Shown here: piece by piece, positions 1 through 10,021 of the stretch | How the letters are laid out: every line of letters starts with the position of its first letter | Numbering within the stretch: the first letter of the stretch is position 1 | From: Lampris incognitus | Lineage: Eukaryota > Chordata > Actinopteri > Lampriformes > Lampridae | Direction: 5' to 3' | Length of the DNA stretch: 64,000 bases | Assembly: GCF_029633865.1 (NCBI RefSeq) | Contig: NC_079211.1 | Span: 78,685,859 to 78,749,858, forward strand | Made by a program: the position numbers and the translations under genes | The notes under the pieces: generated by a model | Seen by the model: the letters and a program-made list of their open reading frames with translations, nothing else | What the model was told of the DNA's origin: nothing | Database searches by the model: none

Positions 1-390
1 CAAGAGCCACGCATATCAATAGCTCCGATAACGATGGGCGCGGCCATAACATCGGTACACAAAAGAGCCACGCGTATCTATGGCTCTGTTAGCGACGGGC
101 GTTGGCAAACATCGGATCACAAAGAGCCACGCATATCAATAGCTCTGACAACGCCTCCTAGAGGATAAATTCTGAGTCTCATCAGCAGCCAGTCAGACTA
201 GCTTGGTCTAGTCAGAAAGGCACGAACTGAGGAAGCTTCTTGGATGAGAGGCGAAACGTCTTCACGGATATATACCAAGTCCAGTTGCACTTGATTCAAC
301 TCCTTTGGATAACCATGACCTGGATGAATGAGAACATTCACAGACACGTTTATTCCAGTTGTGAAATGCATGTAGTTTTTTAAAAAACTA
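1..390. repeat. Foldback-type repeat arm with ~60-bp subrepeats
   Basis: About three diverged copies of a ~60-bp unit built around 'gagccacgcatatcaatag' occupy the first 150 bases. They are followed by a conserved stretch (about 165-345) running through 'gatgagaggcgaaacgtc' and 'ccagttgcacttgattcaa'. The same stretch occurs in both orientations at 15903-16430, so this is one arm of the same repeat family. I have seen this kind of sequence associated with Penelope-like elements in fish, but no reverse transcriptase is encoded here, so that link is inference. No gene is visible. Confidence 0.6.
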
Positions 391-396
391 AGCAAG

Positions 397-556
397 TGTA
401 GAGGAGCTCAAGCAGGAGTCGTGACAACTTTCTCTTTCGACTACACAACGTGCACCATTTATTCCTTCCACCATTACAACAAAAAACACGCGCAGCGGAA
501 GTGTGTCACTGTAAACCCGAACCGAGGAAACAGCAGCTGTAAACTAACGTTCCTAC
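397..556 (-). repeat. LTR of minus-strand gypsy-2, distal part
   Basis: With the gypsy-1 insertion (557-4995 plus one CCTAC copy) removed, this stretch joins 5001-5043 into a ~203-bp LTR. On the minus strand it starts TGTGTAG and ends CTCTACA. An AATAAA signal lies on the minus strand (TTTATT near 460). The internal side at 5044-5052 is a G-rich polypurine tract on the minus strand. This is the 3' LTR of the decayed gypsy-2. Confidence 0.7.
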
Positions 557-768
557 TGTAATGAATGAAAGGTCACGGGTTTAACTTGACCTAATCACGG
601 GTGTACGTGCAGTGCGTGTGACGTATACAGGAAGTTAGAAGCGCATGTTATGAAGGTTGTATGTCGGATGAACGCTAGTAAAAGCTACACAGAGTTAAGA
701 ACCTACGAAGTCGGCTCTTTCTTGAATTATTCTTATGTCAGTAAGACAAGGCGTCTACGGACATTACA
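557..768 (+). repeat. Gypsy-1 5' LTR
   Basis: 212-bp LTR beginning TGTAATG and ending ATTACA. It is identical to 4784-4995 except for one base. It should hold the promoter that drives the Gag-Pol transcript. Confidence 0.93.
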
Positions 769-807
769 TGGTGTCAGAATAGTCTGTGTATCGGAACACG
801 AGCGGTC

Positions 808-3800
808 ATGCCGAAGTTTAATCCGCCGAGTGAATTCAAGTTTGACTGCCCCGTTGAATGGCCGGAGTGGAGACAACGGTTTTCGCGCTTCAGGCTCGCG
901 ACAAAGCTGGATAAAGACGACGGGGAGATTCAAGTGAGTTCGCTGATTTATGCAATGGGCAGCGAGGCTGAAAAGATATTCAGCTCGTTTGACTTCGCGG
1001 CGGAGGGTGATAAAGTGGACTATGATATCGTACTGAAAAAGTTCGACGGCTACTTTATTCCCCGCCGTAACATCATACATGAGAGGGCGTGCTTCTATCA
1101 ACGTAGCCAGCAGCCAGGAGAGACAGCGGAGATGTACATCCGGACATTGTATGAGCTGTCTGAACACTGTGAGTTTGGGGACAAGAGGGATGAACATATC
1201 AGAGATCGTCTGGTAGTGGGCATAAAAGATAAGGTGCTCTCCCGTCAGTTCCAGCTCACAGCGGACCTTACTCTGGTGAAAGTCATTGAACAAGTGCGCC
1301 AGGCGGAGGCAATAACAAAGCAGCTCAGCCTCCAAGCTAACCAACCAGAGGCCCTGCTGGCTAACGTCAATGTTGTCCGATGGCGGGACGAACGCCAAAA
1401 CAAAAAGGGCGGACAGCGTCATGGTGGCGGCAGTCCGGCAACCAACAAAGTAGATGAATGCGGGAGGTGCGGCAAGACGCAGCACACCGATGAGCGGAAG
1501 TGTCCTGCAACGAACAGTAAGTGCAACAAGTGTCATAAAAAGGGACATTGGGAGCGTGTATGTCACTCTAAAGCGGTGAGAGAAGTCACTGAAGAGGTTA
1601 AACAGCTGTACTTTCTGGGAGAAGTTGGCAAAGAGAGCAGTCAGGAAGATTGGACTGTTAGTTTAACAATAAGTGATGTACCAATAACCTTTAAAATTGA
1701 CACGGGGGCTGACGCTACTGTTATCAACCAAGGGACATTTAAAAAGCTGAAGCCAAACATAAAACTGGGACCTCCTGACACATGCTTCATAAGCCCAGGT
1801 GGAAACATCAGCTGCATAGGACAGTTTCAAGCCACAACCAACTACAAGGAGAAACAATACTCCTTTCCAGTGTATGTGATCAAGGGGAGAGGCAGCTGTC
1901 TGCTGAGTCGTCTAGAGGCAGTGGAGATGGGTCTAGTGAAGCGGATGAATGAGGTCAGTGGAGTTTTCGGTTCAAGTGGACTGCTGAAAACAGACCCAGT
2001 GAAGATAGCTCTGGTGGAGGGTGCCCAGCCATACGCGGTGCATACAGCCAGACGGATACCGCTGCCACTTGTACCACTGGTTAAGAAAGAACTGCAGCGC
2101 ATGGAAAATGAGGGCATTATTGAAAAAGTGACTCAGCCCACAGAATGGTGCGCCGCTATGGTGCCGGTGCTGAAACCGAACAAGAAAGAGGTTCGCTGCT
2201 GCGCTGACCTCAGGAGGCTGAATCGAGCGGTGAAACGTGAGAAATACGTGCTGCCCACTATGGAGGAAATAATGCCAAGGCTCGCAGGGTCAAAGTTCTT
2301 CACAACGTTGGATGCAGCAAGTGGGTTTTACCAGATCCCCTTGCATGAAGACAGCAGGGGGCTCACCACTTTCATCACCCCATTTGGGAGGTATGCTTTC
2401 TGCCGCCTTCCATTTGGTATAACGAGTGCTCCAGAGATTTTCCAGAGAAAGATGGCGGAAACTCTGACCGGGCTAGAGGGCACAGAGGTGTACATGGATG
2501 ACATCCTTATACATGGAGAGACTGAGGAAATCCATGACCGGCGCCTAGCAGAGGCGCTGGGGGTCATTGAAACAGCAGGTCTCAAACTGAACCAAGCGAA
2601 ATGCAAGTTCAAACAGAAACAAGTCCGCTTCCTTGGTCATATCATCAACGAGGCAGGCATCAGACCTGACCCGGACAAAGTGGCCGGAATAGAGAACTTT
2701 CCTCAGCCCCAGAACGTGACGGAACTCAAGAGGTTCCTCGGGATGGTGAACTATTTGGCAAAATACGTCCCAGAGCTGTCCACTGTAGGTCAGCCGCTTT
2801 ATGGACTGCTTAAAGCAACGACAGAGTGGCTGTGGGGACCTGCACAGAACACAGCATTCCAAGACCTTAAAGCAGCACTCGCCACCGCCCCGGTACTCAC
2901 CTTTTATGACGTCACTAAGGCTACGGTGGTGTCAGCAGATGCCAGCAGCTACGGGCTGGGGGGCGTTCTGCTCCAGCAGCACGGGGAACACTGGAAGCCC
3001 GTGGCCTACTGCTCCCGACGGCTGAGTGACGCAGAGACAAGGTACGCACAGATCGAGAAAGAGTGCTTAGCCAGCGTCTGGGCATGTGAAAGGTTCGAGA
3101 AGTACCTGTTTGGGCTTGACAATTTCAGACTTGTCAACGATCATAAACCACTAGTGCCTCTCATGAACAGCAAAGACTTGGATAATGTGCCCATTAGGTG
3201 CCAGAGACTGTTAATGAGGCTGATGCGTTTCAATGCAGTGGCTGAATACGCACCAGGCAAAACTTTAGCTGTGGCTGATGCACTCTCCAGAGGCCCAGAG
3301 CAGTGCTACGGAGATGGTGCTTCTCATGATGATGTTGCAGCGCACATTGATGCCATCGTGTGCCAGGTGCCTGCCACACCTCAAAGGATGCAGGAGATAA
3401 AACAGAGCACGGATGGGGATCTGCAGCTCCAGACAGTGTTGGGCTTCATCAGACACGGCTGGCCTGAGTATGTCGATAAAGTGCCGGAGACAGTCAGAGA
3501 CTTTTATCAGGTGAGAGGGGAGTTATCTGAGGTAGATGGTTTAGTCATCAGAGGCAGTCGTATCGTCATTCCCACAGAGATGAGGGAGGTGATCTTAGAC
3601 AGAATACACGACGGGCACCAGGGGATAGCTAAGTGCAGAGAGAGAGCTAGCCAGTCAGTGTGGTGGCCCAAAATGACAGAGCACATTACAACAAAGATAC
3701 AGCAATGTCAATTCTGCAGAGAACACAAGAACACACAGAGAAAAGAGCCTTTAATGTCAAGTGAGCTCCCATCCAGACCATGGCAGAAAGTTGGCATAGA

Positions 3801-4656
3801 CCTGTGTGAGTACAAAAAGCAAAACTACTTGATAGTGTCTGACTGTTATTCCAGGTTTTTGGAGATCCTAAATCTACCAACAACTACTAGCAGTCAGGTT
3901 GTAGCTAGGCTGAAGGCTACATTTGCACGTTTTGGTATCCCTGAAATTGTAGTTAGTGATAATGGGCCACAGCTAGTTTCAGAAGAGATGAGGAGGTTCA
4001 GTGAGGATTATGATTTCGTCCATGTGACTTCAAGCCCACACTACCCCCAGAGTAATGGACAGGCAGAGAGGGCTGTTCAGATAGCCAAAAGCATATTAAG
4101 GCAGGAAGACCCTCTCCTCGCCCTGTTGACATACAGAGCTACACCCTCTTCTTCCACTGGAGCCAGTCCAGCGGAATTGCTCATGGGTAGGAGACTCAGA
4201 ACCACCTTACCCACATTGCAGCATAACCTGAAACCGGCCTGGCCTAAAGAGGAACTGATCAAAACCGCTGACGCCGCAGCCAAATCGAGGCAGGCTTTCT
4301 ACTACAACCGCAGGAACGGCGTGCGGACACTGCGCCCACTGAACTCGGGTGACGCAGTACTCACCAAACTTGATGGACAGAAAACATGGACAATGCCAGC
4401 AGTTGTTCACAGTCAGAGCTCCACTCCCAGATCCTACATAGTGGAGACAGCTCAAGGTGAACATTACAGAAGGAACAGGCGCCACCTGTTGGCCACACCT
4501 AAAACACTCACCTTTGTCAGCAGGGATCCTGACCATGTCACTCCAGGGGAGAGTGGAAACACGGATGAGTCCCGAGCAGCAGAAATGCCAACTTCCACAC
4601 CATATGTTACTCGCTCTGGCAGGGTGAGCAAGCCAGCAATCCGGCTGGATTTGTGA
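808..4656 (+). CDS. Gypsy-1 Gag-Pol polyprotein (1282 aa, intact)
   Basis: A single ORF without stops encodes Gag and Pol in one frame. Order seen: a Gag domain at about residues 1-200; two zinc-knuckle-like Cys/His motifs at about 218-252 (second: CNKCHKKGHWERVC); an aspartic protease with DTGAD at 298-302; a reverse transcriptase with the catalytic YMDD at 562-565; RNase H with the first Asp near 711; an integrase HHCC zinc domain from His934 to the CQFC pair near 970; and an integrase core with D998, D1051 and E1087, spaced DD35E. The tail after about 1150 carries a short basic region. The ATG follows the primer binding site by about 25 bases. Length and domain order fit full-length Ty3/gypsy Pol, and I see no lost catalytic residue. 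Confidence 0.95.
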   Translation: MPKFNPPSEFKFDCPVEWPEWRQRFSRFRLATKLDKDDGEIQVSSLIYAMGSEAEKIFSSFDFAAEGDKVDYDIVLKKFDGYFIPRRNIIHERACFYQRSQQPGETAEMYIRTLYELSEHCEFGDKRDEHIRDRLVVGIKDKVLSRQFQLTADLTLVKVIEQVRQAEAITKQLSLQANQPEALLANVNVVRWRDERQNKKGGQRHGGGSPATNKVDECGRCGKTQHTDERKCPATNSKCNKCHKKGHWERVCHSKAVREVTEEVKQLYFLGEVGKESSQEDWTVSLTISDVPITFKIDTGADATVINQGTFKKLKPNIKLGPPDTCFISPGGNISCIGQFQATTNYKEKQYSFPVYVIKGRGSCLLSRLEAVEMGLVKRMNEVSGVFGSSGLLKTDPVKIALVEGAQPYAVHTARRIPLPLVPLVKKELQRMENEGIIEKVTQPTEWCAAMVPVLKPNKKEVRCCADLRRLNRAVKREKYVLPTMEEIMPRLAGSKFFTTLDAASGFYQIPLHEDSRGLTTFITPFGRYAFCRLPFGITSAPEIFQRKMAETLTGLEGTEVYMDDILIHGETEEIHDRRLAEALGVIETAGLKLNQAKCKFKQKQVRFLGHIINEAGIRPDPDKVAGIENFPQPQNVTELKRFLGMVNYLAKYVPELSTVGQPLYGLLKATTEWLWGPAQNTAFQDLKAALATAPVLTFYDVTKATVVSADASSYGLGGVLLQQHGEHWKPVAYCSRRLSDAETRYAQIEKECLASVWACERFEKYLFGLDNFRLVNDHKPLVPLMNSKDLDNVPIRCQRLLMRLMRFNAVAEYAPGKTLAVADALSRGPEQCYGDGASHDDVAAHIDAIVCQVPATPQRMQEIKQSTDGDLQLQTVLGFIRHGWPEYVDKVPETVRDFYQVRGELSEVDGLVIRGSRIVIPTEMREVILDRIHDGHQGIAKCRERASQSVWWPKMTEHITTKIQQCQFCREHKNTQRKEPLMSSELPSRPWQKVGIDLCEYKKQNYLIVSDCYSRFLEILNLPTTTSSQVVARLKATFARFGIPEIVVSDNGPQLVSEEMRRFSEDYDFVHVTSSPHYPQSNGQAERAVQIAKSILRQEDPLLALLTYRATPSSSTGASPAELLMGRRLRTTLPTLQHNLKPAWPKEELIKTADAAAKSRQAFYYNRRNGVRTLRPLNSGDAVLTKLDGQKTWTMPAVVHSQSSTPRSYIVETAQGEHYRRNRRHLLATPKTLTFVSRDPDHVTPGESGNTDESRAAEMPTSTPYVTRSGRVSKPAIRLDL

Positions 4657-4783
4657 GGCGTATGGACTTGTGTACTGTGGGAGATTTTTTATTTTTTTGT
4701 GAAAAGGGGGGTGATATACAGGTTAAAATTGTTGGCAGTAAATGTTCAGAGAAATGTTTAGAAAATAATCTTAGAGGGGGAGA

Positions 4784-4995
4784 TGTAATGAATGAAAGGT
4801 CACGGGTTTAACTTGACCTAATCACGGGTGTACGTGCAGTGCGTGTGACGTATACAGGAAGTTAGAAGCGCATGTTATGAAGGTTGTATGTCGGATGAAC
4901 GCTAGTAAAAGCTACACAGAGTTAAGAACCTACGAAGTCGGCTCGTTCTTGAATTATTCTTATGTCAGTAAGACAAGGCGTCTACGGACATTACA
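4784..4995 (+). repeat. Gypsy-1 3' LTR
   Basis: 212-bp LTR with TG...CA ends, preceded by the polypurine tract at about 4772-4783 and followed by the target duplication CCTAC. Confidence 0.93.
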
Positions 4996-5000
4996 CCTAC

Positions 5001-5043
5001 CAGCTCAATAAGGGGAATTATGTATCCCCATAACCACTACACA
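5001..5043 (-). repeat. LTR of gypsy-2, proximal part
   Basis: The first 43 bases (minus strand, starting TGTGTAGTGG) of the 3' LTR of gypsy-2, cut off from the rest at 397-556 by gypsy-1. Directly to the right the minus strand shows the polypurine tract CTGGGGGGACG. Confidence 0.7.
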
Positions 5044-6775
5044 CGTCCCCCCAGAATTCGCCTTAATACGAAAAGTCAGTGTGGCGAGGGGGGCGGATCT
5101 CTCTGCCCCAACGGCTCCGCTGAACAGGAGCTGGGGGTTGGTTAACCGCAGGCAAAGCAGCAGAGTCCTCACAGCTGGACCGGGGAAAGGGAGGGGCTGG
5201 GGAAGCAGGGGGCGGCTCGCCGGGGGAGGGGGGCAGGGCCGGGGGGCGCCCCCTGCCGTGGGGGCAGGGCAAAACCAACAGGGCTGTCTAAGTCCAGGTA
5301 AGCAGGCTTGAGGCGGTCCACAGAAACCCGCTCCAGCCTGCTGCCAACCTCCACCACAAAATGCTTATATCCAGTGTCCCGTACCCGAAATGGGCCATCG
5401 TAGGGTGGCTGCAGGGGACCGCGGTGCGCGTCGTGACGGATGAAAACATACTCCGCCGACCGCAGCTCCGTGGGGACATAGGACTGAGAGCCGCCATGCT
5501 GAGAAGTGGGGACCGGTGCAAAAGCCCTGGCTTCCTCCTGCAGCGCAGTCCGTTGGCATCTGGCGGACCAGGGAGCTGTGGCGGTGGGAAGGAAATCCCC
5601 CGGGACCCGAAGTGGCTGTCCGTAGACCAGTTCGGCGGATGAGAACTGGAGGTCCTCCTTGGGAGCCGTCCTGAGCCCAAGCATGACCCAAGGCAGTTTG
5701 TCGACCCAGCGGTCGTCCTTGAGGGTAGCCCGCAATGCGGCCTTCATCGAGCGATGGAACCTCTCGACCAATCCATTCGCCTGAGGGTGATATGCTGTGG
5801 TGCGATGGAGCCTCACCCCTAAACCCGCGGCGATCTCCTCCCAGAGCGCTGACGTGAATTGCGGCCCTCTGTCCGAGGAGAGGTCAGATGGGGTGCCAAA
5901 GCGAGCGACCCAGGTTCCGATGAACGCTCGGGCAACCTCAGGCGCTGTCGTGGACGAAAGCGGGACGGCCTCTGGCCATCGCGTGGTCCTGTCGACCATG
6001 GTGAGCAGGTATGTGAAACCACGGGAGGGGGGTAGGGGGCCCACCAGGTCCACATTCACGTGGTCGAACCTCCTCTCAGGTACCGTGAAAGGTATCAGGG
6101 GCGCTTTGACGTGCCGGAGCACTTTGGAGCGTTGGCACTCCACACAGGTGTCAGCCCAGTCCCTCACATCCTTTTTGAGTCCATGCCAGACAAACTTTGC
6201 CGCCACCAACCTCTGTGAAGGCTTTCTGCCAGGGTGAGACAGCCCATGGACTGCGTCGAAGACCCGCTGCCTCCAAGCAGTCGGAACGACTGGTCGGGGC
6301 TGACCCGTAGAGACGTCGCACAGGAGCGTGGCGCCGGCGTCGTCGAAAGCCACATCCTCCAACTGCACTCCTGGGTCGGCGGCCTGGTCAGCCGCCATCT
6401 GGCTGTAGTCGAGTCCCAAATGGGATACAGTCGGCGACCGGGTTGGACTTCCCAGCGACATGCCTCACGTTGGTGGGAAACTCTGAGATGTAGGCCAACT
6501 GTCGCTGCTGGTGGGCTGACCACGGCTCTGCCACCTTGGCCATCGCGAACACCAGCGGTTTGTGATCGACGAAAGCCGTGAACTGACGGCCCTCCAGTAG
6601 GAAACTTGGATAGGAGTAGGAGCACACTTGCTCCACTGGCTCAGATGCGGCAACGCCATTCACTTTTGACCAATCTAAGTCGAGCACTCGAATCCAATCC
6701 CGCCCCATCAGCGCCGGGGCTTTACCACAGGCCACTAGCAAGGCAGCTGAAAATGCTGCTTCCCACACTGCACAT
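5044..6775 (-). pseudogene. Gypsy-2 Pol remnant: protease end fused to RNase H, then integrase
   Basis: Read on the minus strand from 6775 down. A protease C-terminal piece (LMGRDWI) runs straight into RNase H sequence (AFVDHKPLVFAMAK), so the reverse transcriptase palm is missing. A frame change near 6400-6460 leads into a long integrase ORF (6461-5169). That ORF shows an HHCC zinc domain (ending CVECQRSK), the catalytic D in VDLVGPL, the second D in SSDRGPQF and the E in NGLVERFHRS. The integrase end is well preserved, while Gag and RT are gone. A frame slip around 5550 disturbs the C-terminus. The element is non-autonomous. The 5' end is truncated near 6775 and no 5' LTR was found. Confidence 0.85.
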
Positions 6776-6949
6776 TCACTAGGATTTTACCCCACACTGG
6801 CTTTTAGGTTTGCCATCTGCCAAAATTGTATTCGCCAGAACAAAACTGTAAGTTGAGGTAATAATTCAAATAAATGTGTTTGACGTTGAGTTGTAAGTGT
6901 ATTCAGTGTAATGTTCAAGGAAACTGGTGAACTTGCCATTATTAGTCAA
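6776..6949. other. AT-rich spacer
   Basis: I see no coding or terminal-repeat signal between the end of gypsy-2 and the MITE. Confidence 0.4.
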
Positions 6950-7495
6950 GACAGGGATAAAAATCGAAAACATTAGTCTACTTAATTGCAATTTTAAGTT
7001 CAATTGCTGCCTTAAAAACATGAGTTAATGTAACTTGGAAAGGCAATTGGTATGAATTTAGTTAGTTGGTTAAACTGAAAAATGTGAGTTGAAAGGGTGT
7101 GTAATTGTATGTTCTTTTGACAAAGCAAGTTTTCTTTCTCAAATGGATAATGTAATATTGTTAGTAGTTTCCACTCAGATTATCAAGTTCAAACAATAAA
7201 AAATTATGAGTTAAACAACTAGTATAACTGAATTTTGTGAGTTGAAATAGCATATAAATGTAGGGTTCTTTGACAAGAGAAAGTAAGTTTTTCTTACTGC
7301 ATTATGTAACATAGTAAGTTATTTCAACCCAGAGTATCAAGTTCAAACAATAAATGATCATTAATTGAGCAACTTTTATAACTTACTTTCCTGAGTTGAA
7401 ATAAAGCCTTTCTCAAAGCTGAGTTTACTCGTGTTTTTAAGGCAGCAATTGAACTTAATATTTTAAGTTTAACCAGCCTAATAATTTTTACAGTG
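6950..7495. mobile_element. MITE with ~75-bp terminal inverted repeats
   Basis: The left arm (about 6950-7030, with 'caattgctgccttaaaaaca') is the inverse of the right arm (about 7418-7495, with 'ggcagcaattgaactta'). The right tip reads '...atttttacagtg', a CACTG-type end seen in many hAT MITEs. The interior is AT-rich, non-coding, and repeats short 'aagttcaaacaataaa' words. The left tip has drifted, so the exact boundary and the target duplication are unclear. The hAT assignment is inference. Confidence 0.6.
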
Positions 7496-7932
7496 CAGTT
7501 ATTTCGTCTGAATAATAAGTTGAGTTCATTAAGCTTAATTTTGCTGGGTATAGTTAACTCTTATTCAGAGCAGTATTTGTATATGAACCCGCAGCCCCAC
7601 CTTCCTAGTTTATTCCTATAGACACACGGTAGGGGGTGGGCGTTACATAAAATGGAGGCACCGCTGGGATTAGATAAATATAAAATAAAACAACTTGTTT
7701 TGCCTACACTAAAACGTAGATCTACAGGTATGGTTGTTGTGACAGTACAAATAGATCAACAATTAGATCTTAATACAGAGCTGTTACTATACATGTATAA
7801 GTGTAAAATATGCATTGCTACCTACTAGTTTGCTCTATTAGTAAAATATAACTGAGAAGTAAAGTAAACAAACGCAAAGGCAAGGCTAAATTGAACAAAA
7901 GTCAAACTATTCGTAGAAAAGAAATACAATAT
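7496..7932. other. AT-rich non-coding stretch
   Basis: No gene, terminal repeat or RNA feature recognised. This is 3' flanking sequence of cel. Confidence 0.4.
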
Positions 7933-8118
7933 TGTGGCGGCCACTAGGGGCTGTGCCTCTCACTCAGCAGGGCTGGGGGCGTGTTTTACGTTGGGGGCGT
8001 GGTTTACGTTCCCGGGCTCTCTGCTGCAGGGTTGTTCCTGCTGCGGTTGGTTTTTGGAGTTGAGGAATAAACATCAAACTCGCCTTGGTCTCCTGTATTT
8101 TTCCTCATTCCTGCCACA
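7933..8118 (+). repeat. Gypsy-4 5' LTR
   Basis: 186-bp LTR starting TGTGGCGG and ending TGCCACA, with AATAAA near 8065. A primer binding site (TTGGTGACCCCG) starts at 8119. No matching 3' LTR was found. Confidence 0.7.
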
Positions 8119-8138
8119 TTGGTGACCCCGAATTGAAC

Positions 8139-8935
8139 ATGTTTGGAGCAGAAGAGGAGTGTGAATCCACTTCGGCCACGCTGCCCCAACTCTCACAGCC
8201 GGCCGTTCTCGCCGCGGCTGTGAAACTCCCAGAGTTCTGGCAGAGCGACCCGGCCTCGTGGTTCCAGCATGTCGAGGCGCTGTTCCACCTGCGTGGAATC
8301 TCCGCGGACGACTCCAGATACTATTTGGTCGTCGCTGCGCTGGACCAGCAGTCCACACGCTGGGCCATGCAGCTGCCCCCCCCCCCCCCGCGCAACATCT
8401 TCTGCTCCGGAGGTACAGTCTATCTACCGCAGAGAGGGCAGATAGAATCCTTTCCCTATCCGGTTTGGGCGACGGGACGGCTGTGGATCTCATGGACAAT
8501 ATGTTGTCGCTGCTAGGCTCAGACGAAGGTGGGTTCCTTTTCCAGCACGTTTTCCTGCGCCAGCTCCCGTCTCCTGTGCGCGCGGCTTTGGCTAACTCCC
8601 CGTGTCTGACCGCTGGTGAGTGCCGAGGTTTGGCTGAGGAGGCCGATCGGGTCCTGCTGGCTACCAGACGGTTCTCTGTGCAGAGTGTGGCATCGGAGCC
8701 TCTGCAGCCGGCGGACCCGGCAGTGGTGGCTGGAGTGGCTGCCCGGAGACGGCGCGGGAGCGGCCTCTGTTTCTTCCCCCAGCGGTTCGGCGGCAAGGCG
8801 AGGCGCTGTGTAGACCCTAAGGACATGGAAGCAGTGCTTCAGTTGAAGGAGATGGAACCGAAGAACGTGGGAGAAGTCCGCGCTCATGCTTTCAGAGAAG
8901 TCCGGAGACATCTCTGAAAGCAGGGGAGAGTGTAA
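8139..8935 (+). pseudogene. Gypsy-4 Gag remnant fused to an RT-thumb fragment
   Basis: The Gag ATG at 8139 opens a frame resembling gypsy capsid (SWFQHVEALFHLRGIS). A C-run at about 8373-8390 marks a frame change, after which Gag continues in another frame to about 8790. It then passes directly into a piece matching the end of a gypsy reverse transcriptase (MEAVLQLKEMEPKNVGEV), and stops at 8915-8917. Everything from the zinc knuckle to the RT palm is missing, so this is a large internal deletion. A purine-rich tract at 8921-8934 could be the original polypurine tract. No function is expected. Confidence 0.75.
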
Positions 8936-9736
8936 GGGATTGAGAAATTGCCTTCATTAAAAGTTTAGAATAACCCCCCCCCTATTTTTTAGATTAAATA
9001 CAACGTGGGTTTACACCACCAAGTCAGTGGGTGGCGCTGCAGCACTTCTGGGGATCAGTATGAAAGAGAGCAAAGCTTCCTTAAGCCAGACCGGAAATAA
9101 ACTGGCGCGAACTTGAGTGACAACGTATTTTCATCGTGCCTCTGTTTTTGACTGACAGATCCACAGAGCTGTTTAGGCTGTGTATCATTTGCTGCGGCTG
9201 CGGATGGCCCCTGGGTCTGCAGCCGGTCACGTGCACAAGGAAGTAGAATTTAGTTAACGCAGTTGGGTTGAACCAGCTAACGTGTTTCAGGAAATCCAAC
9301 CTTACGTTTTTGAGTACTCGTATAAAGAAATCCTCCACATACACACAGAGATGATTTTAAGTTTATTATCTCACCAACAAACCCCAACAGTAGAACAAAT
9401 ATTCTGTTCTTTATGGCAGAATCTATCCATTCAGCTATCCCTCTGTTCTTCCCCCTCTGTCCTACCATCCGTCTCCACCTATCACATCAGTCCATCTGTC
9501 TCTCCATCTGTCTCTCCATCTCTCTCCATCTGTCTCTCCATCTGTCTCTGTCTCTTCCCAGTGTCCGTGGTAACTGAGTTCCTATGCAGTTTCTTAGACT
9601 CTACATAAACGGAGAGATGCGCTGGAAAATAGACCAAATCATTCTTTTCTTTTCATGCAGCCGTCCATCTTGATTAATCCACCCATCCATCCCTCCCTCC
9701 CTCCCTCCGTCCGTTCTTCGGGCTGTTGGTGTGTGG
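8936..9736 (-). other. 3' UTR and flank of cel, with simple repeats
   Basis: Between the cel stop codon and gypsy-4 no other gene is visible. A minus-strand AATAAA lies at 9362-9367, about 370 bases past the stop, and is the best polyadenylation signal I can see. Tandem TCCATCTGTCTC words occupy about 9495-9560, and a CCATCCCTCCCT run lies at about 9683-9712. Confidence 0.5.
9362..9367 (-). promoter_or_regulatory. Candidate cel polyadenylation signal
   Basis: AATAAA on the minus strand, downstream of the cel stop at 9737. It was chosen only by sequence and distance; no cleavage-site evidence is available. Confidence 0.4.
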
Positions 9737-9803
9737 TTAAACGCTTGGTAGGCTGGCGTAGGTCGTGGTCCAGTAGCGGACGTACTCCTCTCTTAGGTCG
9801 TAC
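9737..9803 (-). CDS. cel: cel terminal coding exon (carboxyl ester lipase C-terminus)
   Basis: The acceptor TTTTCTGTAG ends at 9804. The exon completes an AGG codon from the previous exon, encodes a 21-residue tail containing REEYVRYWTTTYASLP, and stops with TAA at 9737-9739. The EYVRYW motif matches the end of the esterase fold of bile salt-activated lipase. The protein stops a few residues later, so it has none of the long proline-rich mucin-like tail repeats known from human CEL. Frame and splice phase agree with exon 10022-10129. Confidence 0.85.
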
Positions 9804-10021
9804 CTACAGAAAAGACACTGAGCGTTTTTACGTCATTTACGTCACATCTTAGAGAAGAACTACAGTACGTCATCTTCATGTCTAAGATTTCTAGTCATCT
9901 ATCCGTCATCTATCTAGTCACCCCTCCATCTGCTCATTCACTCATTCATTCATCCACACATTTAACCCTTCACTGCTTCTCTCATTCTTGCAGGGATCTA
10001 TTGACAGAGCAGGACAAGGAC

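Larger units (their letters stand above)
557..4995 (+). mobile_element. Gypsy-1: complete, young Ty3/gypsy LTR retrotransposon
   Basis: This is a 4,439-bp element with two 212-bp LTRs (TG...CA) that differ at one base by eye (t/g in 'cggctctttc' versus 'cggctcgttc'). A 5-bp target duplication CCTAC flanks it at 552-556 and 4996-5000. The primer binding site begins directly after the left LTR at 769 (TGGTGTCAGAA), and a polypurine tract (AGAGGGGGAGA) ends at 4783. One uninterrupted Gag-Pol ORF fills the interior. All structural parts needed for a retrotransposition cycle are visible, so it is a recent and possibly active copy. It sits inside the LTR of gypsy-2. The Gag-Pol resembles the vertebrate Mag-like group often annotated as 'K02A2.6-like'; that lineage call is inference. 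Confidence 0.95.

Noticed and set aside
733..1566. Long minus-strand frame opposite gypsy-1 Gag
   Set aside because: No domain resemblance; it is the antisense shadow of a well-supported Gag-Pol frame.
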